This document shows, in pieces, positions 1-10,047 of a stretch of DNA of 64,000 bases. Origin of the DNA: Shewanella waksmanii ATCC BAA-643 (GTDB taxonomy: Bacteria > Pseudomonadota > Gammaproteobacteria > Enterobacterales > Shewanellaceae). The stretch covers positions 1-64,000 of the forward strand of contig NZ_JAEH01000023.1 in the NCBI RefSeq assembly GCF_000518805.1. Direction: 5' to 3'. A program made the position numbers and the translations under genes. The notes beneath the pieces were generated by a model. That model saw only the letters and a program-made list of their open reading frames with translations. It did no database searches and had not been told where the DNA came from. Every line of letters begins with the position of its first letter. The first letter of the stretch is position 1.

Positions 1-4
1 AATT

Positions 5-122
5 TGTCTGGAAACCATAGCATTGTGGTCCCACCTGATCCCATCCCGAACTCAGAAGTGAAACGCAATTGCGCCGATGGTAGTGTGGGGTCTCCCCATG
101 TGAGAGTAGGTCATTTCCAGAC
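5..122 (+). rRNA. rrf: 5S ribosomal RNA
   Basis: The sequence carries the conserved 5S core: GGTCCCACCTGA, CCGAACTCAGAAGTGAAACG and GCGCCGATGGTAGTGTGGGG, about 118 nt in total. The ends pair as helix I (TGTCTGG near base 5 with CCAGACG near base 117), which sets the boundaries to within a base or two. It is the distal gene of an rRNA operon whose 16S and 23S genes lie outside the window to the left. A Rho-independent terminator follows directly, so no distal tRNA gene is present. Confidence 0.97.
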
Positions 123-140
123 GCCTATTTAAGTGAAGAA

Positions 141-165
141 GCCACCTTATTAAGGTGGCTTTTTT
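141..165 (+). terminator. rRNA operon terminator
   Basis: An 8-bp perfect stem GCCACCTT/AAGGTGGC with a short loop is followed by six T residues. It lies about 20 nt after the 5S gene and is the natural end of the rRNA transcript. Confidence 0.9.
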
Positions 166-259
166 GCGTTTGGAGCATAGTGAAATAGGCGAGTTAATGG
201 CTCGAATGAGCCAGTATTTCTATCAGGTGGCTTATCCACTTAAGCACGTGTGTGCAATG
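166..259. repeat. rRNA-distal repeat R1, copy 1
   Basis: About 90 bp here recur with scattered mismatches at 1032-1124. Shared landmarks are CATAGTGAAATAGGC, ATGGCTCGAATGAGCCAGTA and GGTGGCTTAT.CACTTAAGCA. The block contains a small palindrome, GGCTCGAATGAGCC. No coding function is apparent. Confidence 0.8.
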
Positions 260-294
260 TCTACTCCCTACGTCACCCCACCGCTGAGCGGGCT

Positions 295-417
295 CTCCAG
301 CTTCGTAACAAGTTACTCGCGCTACTAAGCCCTTGAATGCGCTGCATCCAAAGCAGGGCTTCTTCGCCCCCATGTGTTCGCTGCGCGAACTACGAGAGTA
401 GGTCATTTCCAGACGCC
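295..417. repeat. rRNA-distal repeat R2, copy 1, ending in a 5S 3' fragment
   Basis: A block of about 120 bp is repeated at 853-973 with few differences. It runs from CTCCAGCTTCGTAACAAG through a TTCGCTGCGCGAA palindrome to GAGAGTAGGTCATTTCCAG, which is the 3' end of the 5S gene at the left edge of the window. The block is therefore a partial duplication of an rRNA-operon end. The similar small reading frames on its minus strand are by-products of the repeat. Confidence 0.85.
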
Positions 418-466
418 ACCTTGGTTTTCACTTTTTAGAAAAGTGAACACAAAACAGTAACGATAA

Positions 467-496
467 ATCCCCAGCACTTTGTGTTGGGGATTTTTT
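467..496 (+). terminator. Rho-independent terminator in the rRNA-distal repeats
   Basis: The stem ATCCCCAGCAC / GTGTTGGGGAT (one G-T pair) has a TTT loop and is followed by a T run. It is a second complete terminator downstream of the 5S gene and belongs to the duplicated operon-end material. Confidence 0.8.
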
Positions 497-658
497 CGTT
501 TAACGGGTTTTGAAATGACACTCGAACATGGGGAAGTAAAAAGTCCGAACGTAGTGAGGCTCAATACCCATGTGGAGTAGGGCGAGTATCGCGGTAGCGA
601 TGTGCTTATGAGCGCGGAGCTTTAGCGCAGCTGGCCATTTCCAGACGCCTAATACACG

Positions 659-693
659 AAAAAGCCTTAGCAGAATACGCTAGGGCTTTTTTC
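659..693 (+). terminator. Third terminator after a further 5S-tail fragment
   Basis: The stem AAAAAGCCTTAGC / GCTAGGGCTTTTTT is followed by a T run. It sits about 10 nt after another piece of 5S 3' end (GGCCATTTCCAGACGCC, 632-648), repeating the order '5S tail then terminator' seen at the real 5S gene. Confidence 0.8.
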
Positions 694-852
694 GTATATG
701 CACTGCGCTAAAAGAACGACTCACTACGTCACCCCGTCGCTGAGCTTGGCCAGAAACTGCGTCCATGCGCTTCTGGCATTCGGAAAATCTGATGTTTAGG
801 ACTAACAAATGCCTTGATGGCATGGATGCCAAGGAAAGGCCGTGTGCCTCGC

Positions 853-973
853 CTCCAGCTTCGTAACAAGTTACTCGCGCTTCAAAGCCCTTGAATGCGA
901 TGCATCCAAAGCAGGGCTTCTTCACCCCTATGTGTTCGCTGCGCGAACTATGAGAGTAGGTCATTTCCAGGCG
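853..973. repeat. rRNA-distal repeat R2, copy 2
   Basis: This is the second copy of the block at 295-417. It again ends in GAGAGTAGGTCATTTCCAG followed by GCG, so it also terminates in a 5S 3'-end fragment. Unlike the real 5S gene, no terminator follows immediately. Confidence 0.85.
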
Positions 974-1031
974 TTAAATTAACTGAGCAATTACTTATTC
1001 TCGAATGCTATGGGTAGGATTGAGAGGAGTT

Positions 1032-1124
1032 GCGTTTGGCGCATAGTGAAATAGGCTAGCGAATGGCTCGAATGAGCCAGTATTATATAAGGTGGCTTAT
1101 TCACTTAAGCAAGTGGATGCGATG
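1032..1124. repeat. rRNA-distal repeat R1, copy 2
   Basis: Second copy of the 166-259 block, in the same orientation. Between it and mutT (1125-1273) the only structure seen is a 9-bp perfect inverted repeat, TACCACCTA (1158-1166) with TAGGTGGTA (1195-1203). That repeat lacks a T tract and could be a weak mRNA 3' structure for the leftward mutT transcript. Confidence 0.75.
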
Positions 1125-1273
1125 CATCACCCAGAGTCTGAAGCGGTCATCACCGGCTACCACCTAGTTAACGTTGAGTGTTCATAGGTGGTATTAGTGG
1201 GAGCTAGCAACGAAGTGTGAGTACGTAAACGCTGCTTCTTATTATCTAAGTTATTTCTGCCATCGGGGCTGTG

Positions 1274-1669
1274 CTAGCCGAGAAGTTGTTCCAGCTTGGC
1301 GACGATTGGTTGATTGGCATCAGGGAAGTCAATGCTTGCTAGTGCATCGACGCTGACCCATTGTATCAATTGTCCTTCACGGCCCTCAGGAGTGCCAGTA
1401 AAGTCAGTAACGGTGTGAATATCTAGCAGTACTTGTTTATCGCTATAATCATGGGAAATCGTCATTAGGGGCGTTGAGCCGTTGATGTAGATATTAATCT
1501 CTTCATTGATTTCCCTGCTAAGTGCTTGCTCGGTGCTTTCTTCCTGCTCTACTTTTCCACCAGGGAATTCCCACTTCCCACCTTGATGCAGGTGAGCATG
1601 TCTTTTGGCGATAAGTATCTGTTTGTGTTCATTGAGAATAACGGCAACAGCAACGTGGATGCGCTTCAT
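1274..1669 (-). CDS. mutT: 8-oxo-dGTP diphosphatase MutT
   Basis: A 131-residue Nudix hydrolase, the usual MutT length. It hydrolyses oxidised dGTP in the cytoplasm and so prevents A-to-C transversions. The Nudix box is complete: [18 protein letters not shown] followed by NEEINI, with the GX5E and REXXEE spacing intact, and it starts with the typical MutT sequence [11 protein letters not shown]. The start overlaps the yacG stop as ATGA, and an AAGGA lies about 9 nt upstream, so it is translationally coupled to yacG. It is the last gene of the leftward pil-coaE-zapD-yacG block. Confidence 0.93.
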   Translation of the reverse strand: MKRIHVAVAVILNEHKQILIAKRHAHLHQGGKWEFPGGKVEQEESTEQALSREINEEINIYINGSTPLMTISHDYSDKQVLLDIHTVTDFTGTPEGREGQLIQWVSVDALASIDFPDANQPIVAKLEQLLG

Positions 1670-1884
1670 TCTTTTTCATCCTTAAAGAAGTCCGCTTCAT
1701 CATATCCTAGGGTATCTAAGGCTTCAGGATCGAATTCTGGCTTTACTGGAATGGTATGTTTCTCTGCAGCCCAATCACCTAAATCAATCAATTTACAGCG
1801 GTCACTACAAAATGGCTTAAATTTTGACTCGGCAGTCCATAAAACGAGCTTGTCACAAGTAGGACAGTTAACTTGTGTTGGCAT
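1666..1884 (-). CDS. yacG: DNA gyrase inhibitor YacG (zinc-binding)
   Basis: A 72-residue protein with the YacG zinc site of four cysteines: CPTC near the N-terminus and CSDRC about 20 residues later, followed by [16 protein letters not shown], the family's signature. In E. coli YacG binds GyrB and inhibits gyrase (family knowledge). The C-terminal tail is acidic. The stop codon overlaps the mutT start by four bases. It lies 50 bp after zapD in the same leftward operon. Confidence 0.93.
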   Translation of the reverse strand: MPTQVNCPTCDKLVLWTAESKFKPFCSDRCKLIDLGDWAAEKHTIPVKPEFDPEALDTLGYDEADFFKDEKE

Positions 1885-1934
1885 AGCAGCAATCCCAAAC
1901 GGTTATTTAAATTGAGGTGAGTATGGTACTGACT

Positions 1935-2669
1935 TTAACCGCAGGTTGCCAATTGAAACTCGATTGCTTGATCAGAATGTTTTTGTTGTTCAAATTGAAC
2001 AAAATGGATTGCATAACGGTTTTTGTGCCCGCTAATAGTGGGGTAACAACCTTGCTGAGCATCTATCTTTACTCTAATAAGAGATAGTGCCTGCGGGCTA
2101 TCACCCTGATAGAACCCTGCTTCAGCAGTTGCCTGATGATATTGCGTGGTTTGCCGAGTTAATTCTAATAGGAGTTTTATTGGAGTGAGCAAACAGTCGA
2201 AAGTCGTAGACCAGGCGGCATATTCTTGTTGGCGTATTTCCCACGGCTTTGCTAGCCAATAGTGTAGCTGTGGTAAATCAAAATTACAGCAAGCTCCGGG
2301 CATATTAAAGCGCTGTCTCAGTGCGGACAAAAATCGATTTTGTTTAAGTGTTTGACCTGGTCGGTTGCAACTAAGCAATCGCTCTCTTGCTAACTTAAGC
2401 CTAAGGATATAGTCATCTGCTTTGTCTGCATCAATATGCGGTAACGAAAGCCATTTGGACAAACTGATTAACTGCTTATCGATGTCTTTAATTATTTCAC
2501 TGCGATAGTCGCAACGTTCAGTAAGTTCGCATAATGAAAAAAGGGGATAAAAACAGCGGTGCTGATGATCATGGGCAAGATTAGCCTCTAGCTGCTGGGC
2601 TAGGTATTCTAATCGCAAATAACTACGAGTTTTTTCATTTAGCGGCTGTTCGTAGGTTAATTGGGTCAT
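1935..2669 (-). CDS. zapD: Cell division protein ZapD
   Basis: A 244-residue all-helical protein matching ZapD (formerly YacF), which cross-links FtsZ filaments at the Z ring. Recognisable parts are the start TQLTYEQPLNEKTRSYLRLE and the Arg-rich central region with FDLPQLHYWL. The start lies one base after the coaE stop (TGACATG), so the two are coupled. The order coaE-zapD-yacG is conserved in gammaproteobacteria and supports the call. Confidence 0.93.
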   Translation of the reverse strand: MTQLTYEQPLNEKTRSYLRLEYLAQQLEANLAHDHQHRCFYPLFSLCELTERCDYRSEIIKDIDKQLISLSKWLSLPHIDADKADDYILRLKLARERLLSCNRPGQTLKQNRFLSALRQRFNMPGACCNFDLPQLHYWLAKPWEIRQQEYAAWSTTFDCLLTPIKLLLELTRQTTQYHQATAEAGFYQGDSPQALSLIRVKIDAQQGCYPTISGHKNRYAIHFVQFEQQKHSDQAIEFQLATCG

Positions 2670-2670
2670 G

Positions 2671-3279
2671 TCATTTATGGTTTTCGGCTAGTTTTAAGTA
2701 TTTTTGATGTAGTCTATCTACTTGTTTTATTAATGCCGATTGGGTTCCATGATTGTCGATGACATCATCAGCTTTTGACAGTTTTTCAGCCCGAGAAGCT
2801 TGACTGCCTATTATATTTTTAACTTGCTCAGCGCTAACCATATCCCTGTCAATCACGCGCTTAGTTTGTTCTTCTGGTGAAATATCAACCAGTAAAGTGT
2901 AATGGACTAACCTATCTAAACCGTTTTCAAATAGCAAGGGCACGACTAAAATAGCATAGTCAGAGTGTGTTTTTTTTAGTTGCTGTAGCATTTCACTGCG
3001 TATAATTGGGTGTAGCAGCTCATTTAACCACAGTCGCTCATCAGGATGGTTGAAAACCAATTCTCTTAATGCTTTTCTGTCTAATTCTCCGTTGCTTAAT
3101 AGCACTTTTTTTCCAAAATGAGCGGCGATCTGCTTAAGGCCTTGAGTATTTGGAGCGACGACTTCACGAGCCACAACATCAGCATCAACTAGCTCAATAC
3201 CTTTAGCCGCAAAAAGGTTAGCTACAGTAGTTTTGCCGCTGCCAATGCCGCCAGTTAAGCCGATAACTAACTTATCCAT
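2671..3279 (-). CDS. coaE: Dephospho-CoA kinase
   Basis: The enzyme phosphorylates dephospho-CoA, the last step of coenzyme A synthesis. The P-loop GLTGGIGSGKT lies at the N-terminus, followed by DADVVAREV and the conserved VPLLFENGL segment. A GTG nine bases upstream (3288) is possible, but the ATG used here has AGGTG at good spacing and gives MDKLVIGLTGG, the usual N-terminus; length 202 residues. The pilD stop lies within the ribosome-binding region, so pilD and coaE are contiguous. Confidence 0.95.
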   Translation of the reverse strand: MDKLVIGLTGGIGSGKTTVANLFAAKGIELVDADVVAREVVAPNTQGLKQIAAHFGKKVLLSNGELDRKALRELVFNHPDERLWLNELLHPIIRSEMLQQLKKTHSDYAILVVPLLFENGLDRLVHYTLLVDISPEEQTKRVIDRDMVSAEQVKNIIGSQASRAEKLSKADDVIDNHGTQSALIKQVDRLHQKYLKLAENHK

Positions 3280-3288
3280 AACTCGCAC

Positions 3289-4212
3289 CTATAAACTAGC
3301 AAGGTATGCATTGACGATAGGTTCGCCCCATAGGAGTGCTATCCAACCTGCAGCCGCAATATAGGGACCGAAAGGGATAGGATTGCCACTATTCAACTTA
3401 TTGTTAATGATTAGCATAATGCCGACGATAGCGCCCACTAGAGAAGAAAGTAGGATGATCAGCGGTAACATTTGCCAACCTAACCAAGCGCCAAACACTG
3501 CCATGAGTTTAAAGTCACCATACCCCATACCTTCTTTACCGGTCGCTATTTTAAAAAGCCAGTAGACACTCCAGAGGCTTAAGTAGCCAGCTACAGCGCC
3601 TATTAAAGCGTCGGTCAATGGAGTGAACAAGCCATTAATGTTGATGATTAAACCAAGCCATAACAGCGGCATAGTGATTTGATCAGGCAATAGCATCTCA
3701 TCTAGATCGATACCTGTTAGCGCGACTAGAGCAAAAGTAAGTAGTGCGGCCATTGCAAATTGTAAGGTTGGCCCAAATTGCCAAGCCAATGTTGCCACCA
3801 TAGCTCCTGTAAACAATTCGAATACTGGATAACGGGCTGAAATAGAGGCCTCGCAACTGGCGCACTTTCCTTGTAGCAGTAGCCAACCCAATATAGGTAA
3901 ATTGTGCCAAGGTTTAATATTGGTTTTACATTTTGGGCAGGCAGAAACAGGGACAACCAAATTATATTTTTCAGGGTAATTATCAAGCGGCTTACCGAGT
4001 TTCTTGGCAATCGGGGCAATGAGCTCTTGGTGATACTCATTAAGGTACTGATTACACTCTTGCTGCCATTCACGTTTCATCATCACTGGTAAGCGATGTA
4101 TGACTACATTAAGAAAGCTGCCGATAGTGGCGGCAAAGATGAAGACAAGTGAGACGAACAGCCATGGCAGTTCAAGCATGGTTGATTGGAATTCGGAAAG
4201 TAGCGCAGTCAT
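3289..4212 (-). CDS. pilD: Type IV prepilin peptidase / N-methyltransferase PilD
   Basis: An inner-membrane aspartyl protease of 307 residues that cleaves the prepilin leader and methylates the new N-terminal Phe. It also normally serves type II secretion pseudopilins. A hydrophobic N-terminus precedes a cytoplasmic loop with two CXXC pairs (CPKC and CASC, about 22 residues apart) expected to bind zinc. The catalytic aspartates lie in GIDLDEMLLPDQ and GMGYGDFKL. Several further membrane segments follow. No clear ribosome-binding site precedes the start; an alternative ATG lies at 4179. Confidence 0.95.
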   Translation of the reverse strand: MTALLSEFQSTMLELPWLFVSLVFIFAATIGSFLNVVIHRLPVMMKREWQQECNQYLNEYHQELIAPIAKKLGKPLDNYPEKYNLVVPVSACPKCKTNIKPWHNLPILGWLLLQGKCASCEASISARYPVFELFTGAMVATLAWQFGPTLQFAMAALLTFALVALTGIDLDEMLLPDQITMPLLWLGLIININGLFTPLTDALIGAVAGYLSLWSVYWLFKIATGKEGMGYGDFKLMAVFGAWLGWQMLPLIILLSSLVGAIVGIMLIINNKLNSGNPIPFGPYIAAAGWIALLWGEPIVNAYLASL

Positions 4213-4326
4213 ATTTAGTTATTCTATTTGTCTATAAACGAAGCGAGCAAAGCTAATATATCATTATTCAGCGGATGTTAATCCGACAAATATCCACTTT
4301 AAGCCGATAGTTCGATATTTGCCTTG

Positions 4327-5583
4327 CTACACAATCTTACCCATTTGGAAGATAGGTAAATACATAGCAACAATCAAGCCGCCAACCAGCGTACCAATAA
4401 CAACCATCATTATCGGCTCAATCAGGCTAGAGAGGCCATCTACGGCATCATCGACTTGCATTTCGTAAATATTAGCGACTTTGTTGAGCATTTCATCGAG
4501 ACCGCCTGACTCTTCACCAATCATTACCATTTGAATTAGCATGTCCGGAAATATCCCAGTGGTTCGCATGGCGACATTCATCTGCATTCCAGCCATTACC
4601 TCTTCACGAACTTTGAGTAAAGCACTGCGATAAATATAGTTGCCTGATGCACCCGCTGCAGACTCTAACCCCTCAATTAAAGGTACACCTGCTGCAAAAG
4701 TTGTAGCCAATGTGCGAGCAAATCGGGCCATGGCAGCTTTATGTAGTATGGGACCTACAGCGGGTATTTTTAATACCAAGGTATCAATTTGGTCGCGAAA
4801 TTTCTGCGAGTTGCGGTGTGTGCGGACAAACAAAAACACCCCAACAATAATAGCGGCTAAAAAGATATACCAAGAGGCTTGAAGCCATTCGGAAATTTTA
4901 ATAACTAATTGAGTGAAGGCTGGTAGCTCAGCGCCAAATCCTGCAAAAATTTCCTCAAACTGTGGTACTACGAACAGCAGCAATAATGTAGTTACACCAA
5001 CTGCTACCATCACCACGGCAGCTGGGTAAAACATCGCCTTTTTAATTTTTGATTTTAGTGCTTCAGCTTTTTCTCGATAAGTAGCAATACGATCAAATAC
5101 TGCATCGAGCGAACCAGAGTGTTCGCCCGCTGCCACCAAATCAACATAAAGGTCATCAAAATATTGCCTGTGAGGGCGAAGTGCATCCGATAATGGAATA
5201 CCCGCTTGCACTTCGTTAAGAATAGTTGCTAATAGTTCACGCATTTTAACTTTTTCATGGCCACGACCGAGCATCTCAATAGTGGTCACCAGTGGTACAC
5301 CCGCAGCTAGCATAGTCGCAATTTGACGGGTAATCATTGCGATATCCATTGCAGAGATCTTAGGATCGCCTAGTTTAAATAGCGGACTGGCTTTCTTGCG
5401 AACTAGTTTAGGGTTGACCCCTTGGGATTTGAGCTGACTTTTTATTTCTGCAACAGTTGTTCCACGTAGCTCACCCGAGGTTTTCTTGCCGTCGCGGTTG
5501 GTACCTTTCCACTCATAGGTGACTACTTTAGGTTGGTTTTTGGCGGCTTTTTTTGATTTTTTTATTGCGGTTGCAGTCGCCAT
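4327..5583 (-). CDS. pilC: Type IV pilus inner-membrane platform protein PilC
   Basis: A 418-residue protein with the two tandem T2SSF domains expected for PilC/GspF. The first carries ISAMDIAMITRQIATMLAAGVPL, here seen as DIAMITRQIATML then AAGVPL. The second begins MARFARTLATTFAAGVPLIE. Three hydrophobic segments are visible, near residues 175-205, 225-250 and the C-terminus. PilC couples the PilB and PilT ATPases to pilus assembly. AAGGA lies 6 nt before the ATG. An Ala/Lys-rich N-terminus precedes the first domain. Confidence 0.95.
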   Translation of the reverse strand: MATATAIKKSKKAAKNQPKVVTYEWKGTNRDGKKTSGELRGTTVAEIKSQLKSQGVNPKLVRKKASPLFKLGDPKISAMDIAMITRQIATMLAAGVPLVTTIEMLGRGHEKVKMRELLATILNEVQAGIPLSDALRPHRQYFDDLYVDLVAAGEHSGSLDAVFDRIATYREKAEALKSKIKKAMFYPAAVVMVAVGVTTLLLLFVVPQFEEIFAGFGAELPAFTQLVIKISEWLQASWYIFLAAIIVGVFLFVRTHRNSQKFRDQIDTLVLKIPAVGPILHKAAMARFARTLATTFAAGVPLIEGLESAAGASGNYIYRSALLKVREEVMAGMQMNVAMRTTGIFPDMLIQMVMIGEESGGLDEMLNKVANIYEMQVDDAVDGLSSLIEPIMMVVIGTLVGGLIVAMYLPIFQMGKIV

Positions 5584-5646
5584 GATAAGTCCTTGAAATT
5601 ATTTATCTAGTGCTAAATATGCTAAGTCTTTTAATACAATTGTTTA

Positions 5647-7353
5647 TTAGAAGCTGGTGACTCGGTTGATTTCTGCAATACTGGTGACGCCGTGAATGAC
5701 TTTTAGCAGGCCAGAATCACGTAGGTCACGCATACCTTGATCTTTCGCTTGATTGGCTATTTGCAGAGAGTTACCGCCCTCCATAATGGTACGGGCAATT
5801 TCATCTGACATTCTCATTACTTCGTATATACCGACTCGCCCTTTGTAGCCACCCGAGCAATGATCGCAACCTTTAGGCTTAAATATAGTAAAGCCTTCAC
5901 TGATTTGCGCATCATTAAACCCTAGCGCTTTAAGCTCATGCTCTGGCACATCTTCGGCTTGTTTACATTCAGGGCAAAGTCTACGAGCCAGACGCTGAGC
6001 AATAATTAAGTTAACTGAGCTGGCAATGTTATATCCCGGCACGCCCATATTAACCAAACGAGTTAACGTTTCTGAAGCTGAATTAGTGTGCAGCGTGGAG
6101 AGCACTAAATGACCAGTTTGTGCGGCCTTAATGGCTATTTCAGCAGTTTCTAAATCACGGATTTCACCGACCATCACTACATCTGGATCTTGACGTAAAA
6201 AAGAGCGCAACGCAGATGCGAAGGTAAGACCCGCTTTCAAATTAATATGGACCTGATTGACACCTTCTAAGTTAATTTCGACCGGATCTTCGGCGGTAGA
6301 GATATTACGTGCTTCGGTATTGAGGATATTTAGTCCAGTATAGAGTGAAACTGTTTTACCTGAACCTGTTGGCCCAGTAACTAATATCATCCCTTGTGGC
6401 TTGGCTAGCATCTCTTCATACAATGTGCGTTGGTCGTCCTCATAGCCTAGTTTTTCAATACCAAGCTGCGCAGAAGAGGAGTCCAAAATACGCATTACAA
6501 TTTTCTCGCCCCAGATTGTGGGCAAGGTGCTGACACGAAAATCGATAGACTTAGTGCGCGATAGTTTCATTTTAATGCGGCCATCTTGCGGCACCCGGCG
6601 TTCAGCAATATCGAGTTTTGACATTACCTTTAAGCGGGCTGAAATTCGGCCACTTAAATTAACAGGGGGTTCTGAAACCTCATGTAAAATACCATCAATG
6701 CGGAAACGGATACGATAACGTTTTTCGTAGGGCTCAAAATGCAGATCAGATGCACCCTTACGAATGGCATCGGTAAGGATTTTATTGATATAAATAACGA
6801 TGGGAGCATCGTCACTATCGGCTTTTTGATCGTCCTCTCGTTTATCGGTATCGGTGACTTCAATATCGGCAAGAGAAGCATCATCAATGCCGTCTAAATC
6901 CAGCGCACTGATATCTTCTTCAAGTACTTTTTCCAGCGCGGAACTTAGCTTGTCATCTTCAACTAATATGGCTTCAGCATGTAGACCTGCACTAAACTGA
7001 AAATCCTCTAGCGCTGCAATATTGGTGGGATCGGAGGTACCGATGTATAAACGATTGCCGCGTTTGAACAGCGGTAAACACTTATGTTTCTCTATGAGCT
7101 TCTTATTGAGGAAATCTTCCGGAATACTGTGCACATCAAACTCATCGAGATCGAGCAGCGGGGTGCCGTATTCTTCATAACACAGTTCAGCAATAGCACG
7201 AGCAGATATCAGTTTTTCATTGACAATGGTAGACACTAAAGAGAGTTTAGAGTGGCGAGATTTAGCGATAGCAGTTGCAATCTGTTCTTCGCTAAGTAAT
7301 TTCTTACGAATGAATAATGTTGATAAACCTAAATGTAAACCGCTAGTGGGCAT
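5647..7353 (-). CDS. pilB: Type IV pilus extension ATPase PilB
   Basis: A 568-residue GspE/PilB ATPase that powers pilin polymerisation. The N-terminal MshEN-type domain occupies roughly residues 10-150. The core has Walker A GPTGSGKT near residue 330, the Asp box TAEDPVE, Walker [13 protein letters not shown] and the His box [13 protein letters not shown] tetracysteine zinc motif follows (CPEC near 460, CDHC near 495). It lies 63 bp upstream of pilC and 97 bp downstream of pilA in one direction. Confidence 0.96.
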   Translation of the reverse strand: MPTSGLHLGLSTLFIRKKLLSEEQIATAIAKSRHSKLSLVSTIVNEKLISARAIAELCYEEYGTPLLDLDEFDVHSIPEDFLNKKLIEKHKCLPLFKRGNRLYIGTSDPTNIAALEDFQFSAGLHAEAILVEDDKLSSALEKVLEEDISALDLDGIDDASLADIEVTDTDKREDDQKADSDDAPIVIYINKILTDAIRKGASDLHFEPYEKRYRIRFRIDGILHEVSEPPVNLSGRISARLKVMSKLDIAERRVPQDGRIKMKLSRTKSIDFRVSTLPTIWGEKIVMRILDSSSAQLGIEKLGYEDDQRTLYEEMLAKPQGMILVTGPTGSGKTVSLYTGLNILNTEARNISTAEDPVEINLEGVNQVHINLKAGLTFASALRSFLRQDPDVVMVGEIRDLETAEIAIKAAQTGHLVLSTLHTNSASETLTRLVNMGVPGYNIASSVNLIIAQRLARRLCPECKQAEDVPEHELKALGFNDAQISEGFTIFKPKGCDHCSGGYKGRVGIYEVMRMSDEIARTIMEGGNSLQIANQAKDQGMRDLRDSGLLKVIHGVTSIAEINRVTSF

Positions 7354-7383
7354 CGACAGTTCTCTTCGCGAGATTAAACTTCA

Positions 7384-7427
7384 TTTGCCAACCAAGCCAT
7401 AACTATTACCTCGGCAAGGTTGACAAA
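7384..7427 (-). promoter_or_regulatory. Imperfect hairpin between pilA and pilB
   Basis: On the minus strand, TTTGTCAACCTTGCC pairs with GGCTTGGTTGGCAAA (12 of 15 positions) around a 14-nt loop, just after the pilA stop. No T tract follows. It may stabilise the abundant pilA mRNA or lower read-through into pilBCD. This is inference only. Confidence 0.4.
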
Positions 7428-7450
7428 TTTCATTATTCTTTTTTGCTCAA

Positions 7451-7864
7451 TTAGGTGCCAGCGCCTTCAGCACAAAGAGCATCATCAGTAGAGTCTACAC
7501 CAACAGCAGCATAGCTGACCTCGCCATCATCCGCCACTGTTCCGGTTACTGTACATTGATCATTAGTCACTGCAATGTCACCACCTGTACCGATAGCAAA
7601 TGCTCCGGCTGTTCCAGTAACAATAGCCACATTGGAATTCACAGTATCACATGCAATCCCAGATGAGACACAGGCTGATGCAGTAGCGGTAACTGCACTC
7701 ACGGCTTTCATAGCCGAGCCACCACTTGCTGAGGTTACATAATCACGGTAAGCAGGCAAAGCTACCGCTGCCAAAATACCGATAATCGCTACTACGATCA
7801 TCAATTCAATAAGGGTGAAACCCTTAGCGTTGTTCATTTGCTTGTTTAATTGAATACCTTTCAT
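7451..7864 (-). CDS. pilA: Type IV major pilin PilA (prepilin)
   Basis: A 137-residue type IVa prepilin. The leader [15 protein letters not shown] is followed by [20 protein letters not shown], so PilD should cleave after Gly15 and methylate Phe16; Glu5 of the mature protein is present. The start at 7864 is favoured because GGAG precedes it; the internal ATG at codon 10 has no ribosome-binding site. The globular part is small and rich in Ala, Thr, Val and Gly, with four cysteines that could form disulphides. It is the first gene of the pilABCD order. Confidence 0.94.
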   Translation of the reverse strand: MKGIQLNKQMNNAKGFTLIELMIVVAIIGILAAVALPAYRDYVTSASGGSAMKAVSAVTATASACVSSGIACDTVNSNVAIVTGTAGAFAIGTGGDIAVTNDQCTVTGTVADDGEVSYAAVGVDSTDDALCAEGAGT

Positions 7865-8846
7865 GCTATCTCTCTCCGTATGACAGTATGTTGACTCAAC
7901 TTTTCACCTGGTTATGCAAATGATAGATGCTGTATCACTTGTAAATCCAAGTTTTCGCTAGTCTAGCTACCATTGTTGTATGGTATGACTAGGTGGCTCC
8001 TGCCTGATTGTCCTTGGGCTGTGTCGCTATCGCTATCAAATAACTATAGTAAATAATTTGTGGCTTTAAAAACTTTTGCTTCTTAAAGCCATGGTTCAAC
8101 AAAGTTGCTCGAGCCTGCAATACAGTTTGTAGCGCCCCATTTATATTGGCTTGCTACATCGATGACCTTGTTCTTTTCGGCAAACTGCACCAATGGGTTA
8201 ATTCATCTAGTGTTGGCTGTTATAGGGCTATTGAAGCTTCCTTATCTGCCAGGGCACATTGGACTGCCTTTTGCTAAAAGCGGCTTAATTGCTTTTACCT
8301 GTAACAGAACTGATGATGTCATTACGATTATTATTGTTAAAGTAATGTAATCAGCCCTATCAGCATTCCTTATTGATGAAAGTACAACTGTCTACCTTCA
8401 TGGTGAGTTGGCCGAAATGGCCATCTCGCCTAGGTTCAAAGTTAGTACAAAGTTAATGTAAATGGAACACCGAAAAGCAACAAAGTATTAATTTATTAGT
8501 AAATTTGTCTAAAACTTGCTTTAAAATGTTAAAAAAGTTCTAACATTTTAATGGCAGTGATCGTTTTACTGGCAAATATGCTCTATGTGTCAATATTCAG
8601 GCGATAATTTGCTGTTTAAAATATCGCCTGTAGATGACTATGCTAAATAATGTGTTAACGGTTTGTGACGTATGATTGGGTGGGAGGATTGCTACAGTTT
8701 GAGAGCGCTTGATGTAACGCTTACTTGCGGTTAATGGTTTGTTCTTTTAAACGGCCAAAAATATCAAGGCTGCATTTCATGCTGAATCGCAGCCTTATTA
8801 ATTTACAACAAAACGTGTCAACTAAGTTGTATCGGCATCGCCGTGA
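7865..8846. other. Noncoding gap pilA-nadC with several inverted repeats
   Basis: No supported gene lies in these 980 bases. The pilA promoter must be in the left part, but I could not find a convincing sigma-54 -24/-12 pair with correct spacing. Three inverted repeats are visible: 8402-8430 (GGTGAGTTGGCC with TGGCCATCTCGCC), 8522-8550 (TAAAATGTTA with TAACATTTTA) and 8598-8630 (CAGGCGATA with TATCGCCTG). A fourth, 8766-8796, is listed as the nadC terminator. Confidence 0.6.
8755..8796 (-). terminator. Probable nadC terminator
   Basis: On the minus strand, AAGGCTGC pairs perfectly with GCAGCCTT. An inner TTCA/TGAA extends the stem, and GATATTTTTGG follows. It lies about 50 nt after the nadC stop. 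The T tract is imperfect. Confidence 0.6.

Positions 8847-10047
<1,201 letters not shown>

Noticed and set aside
194..406. Small minus-strand reading frame similar to another at 680-964
   Set aside because: Both are antisense to the R2 repeat with its 5S tail. Their similarity follows from the DNA repeat, and there is no ribosome-binding site or known domain.
7865..8000. Possible sigma-54 promoter for pilA
   Set aside because: GC and GG elements occur, but no pair has the required -24/-12 spacing, so I do not claim one.
8083..8190. Minus-strand stretch reading LVQFAEKNKVIDVASQYKWG and onward to a stop
   Set aside because: It looks faintly protein-like, but two in-frame stops lie upstream and I cannot name a family. 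Too weak to call a pseudogene.
8105..8350. 81-codon plus-strand reading frame in the pilA-nadC gap
   Set aside because: No ribosome-binding site, no recognisable domain and unusual composition. It looks like a chance frame in AT-rich DNA.
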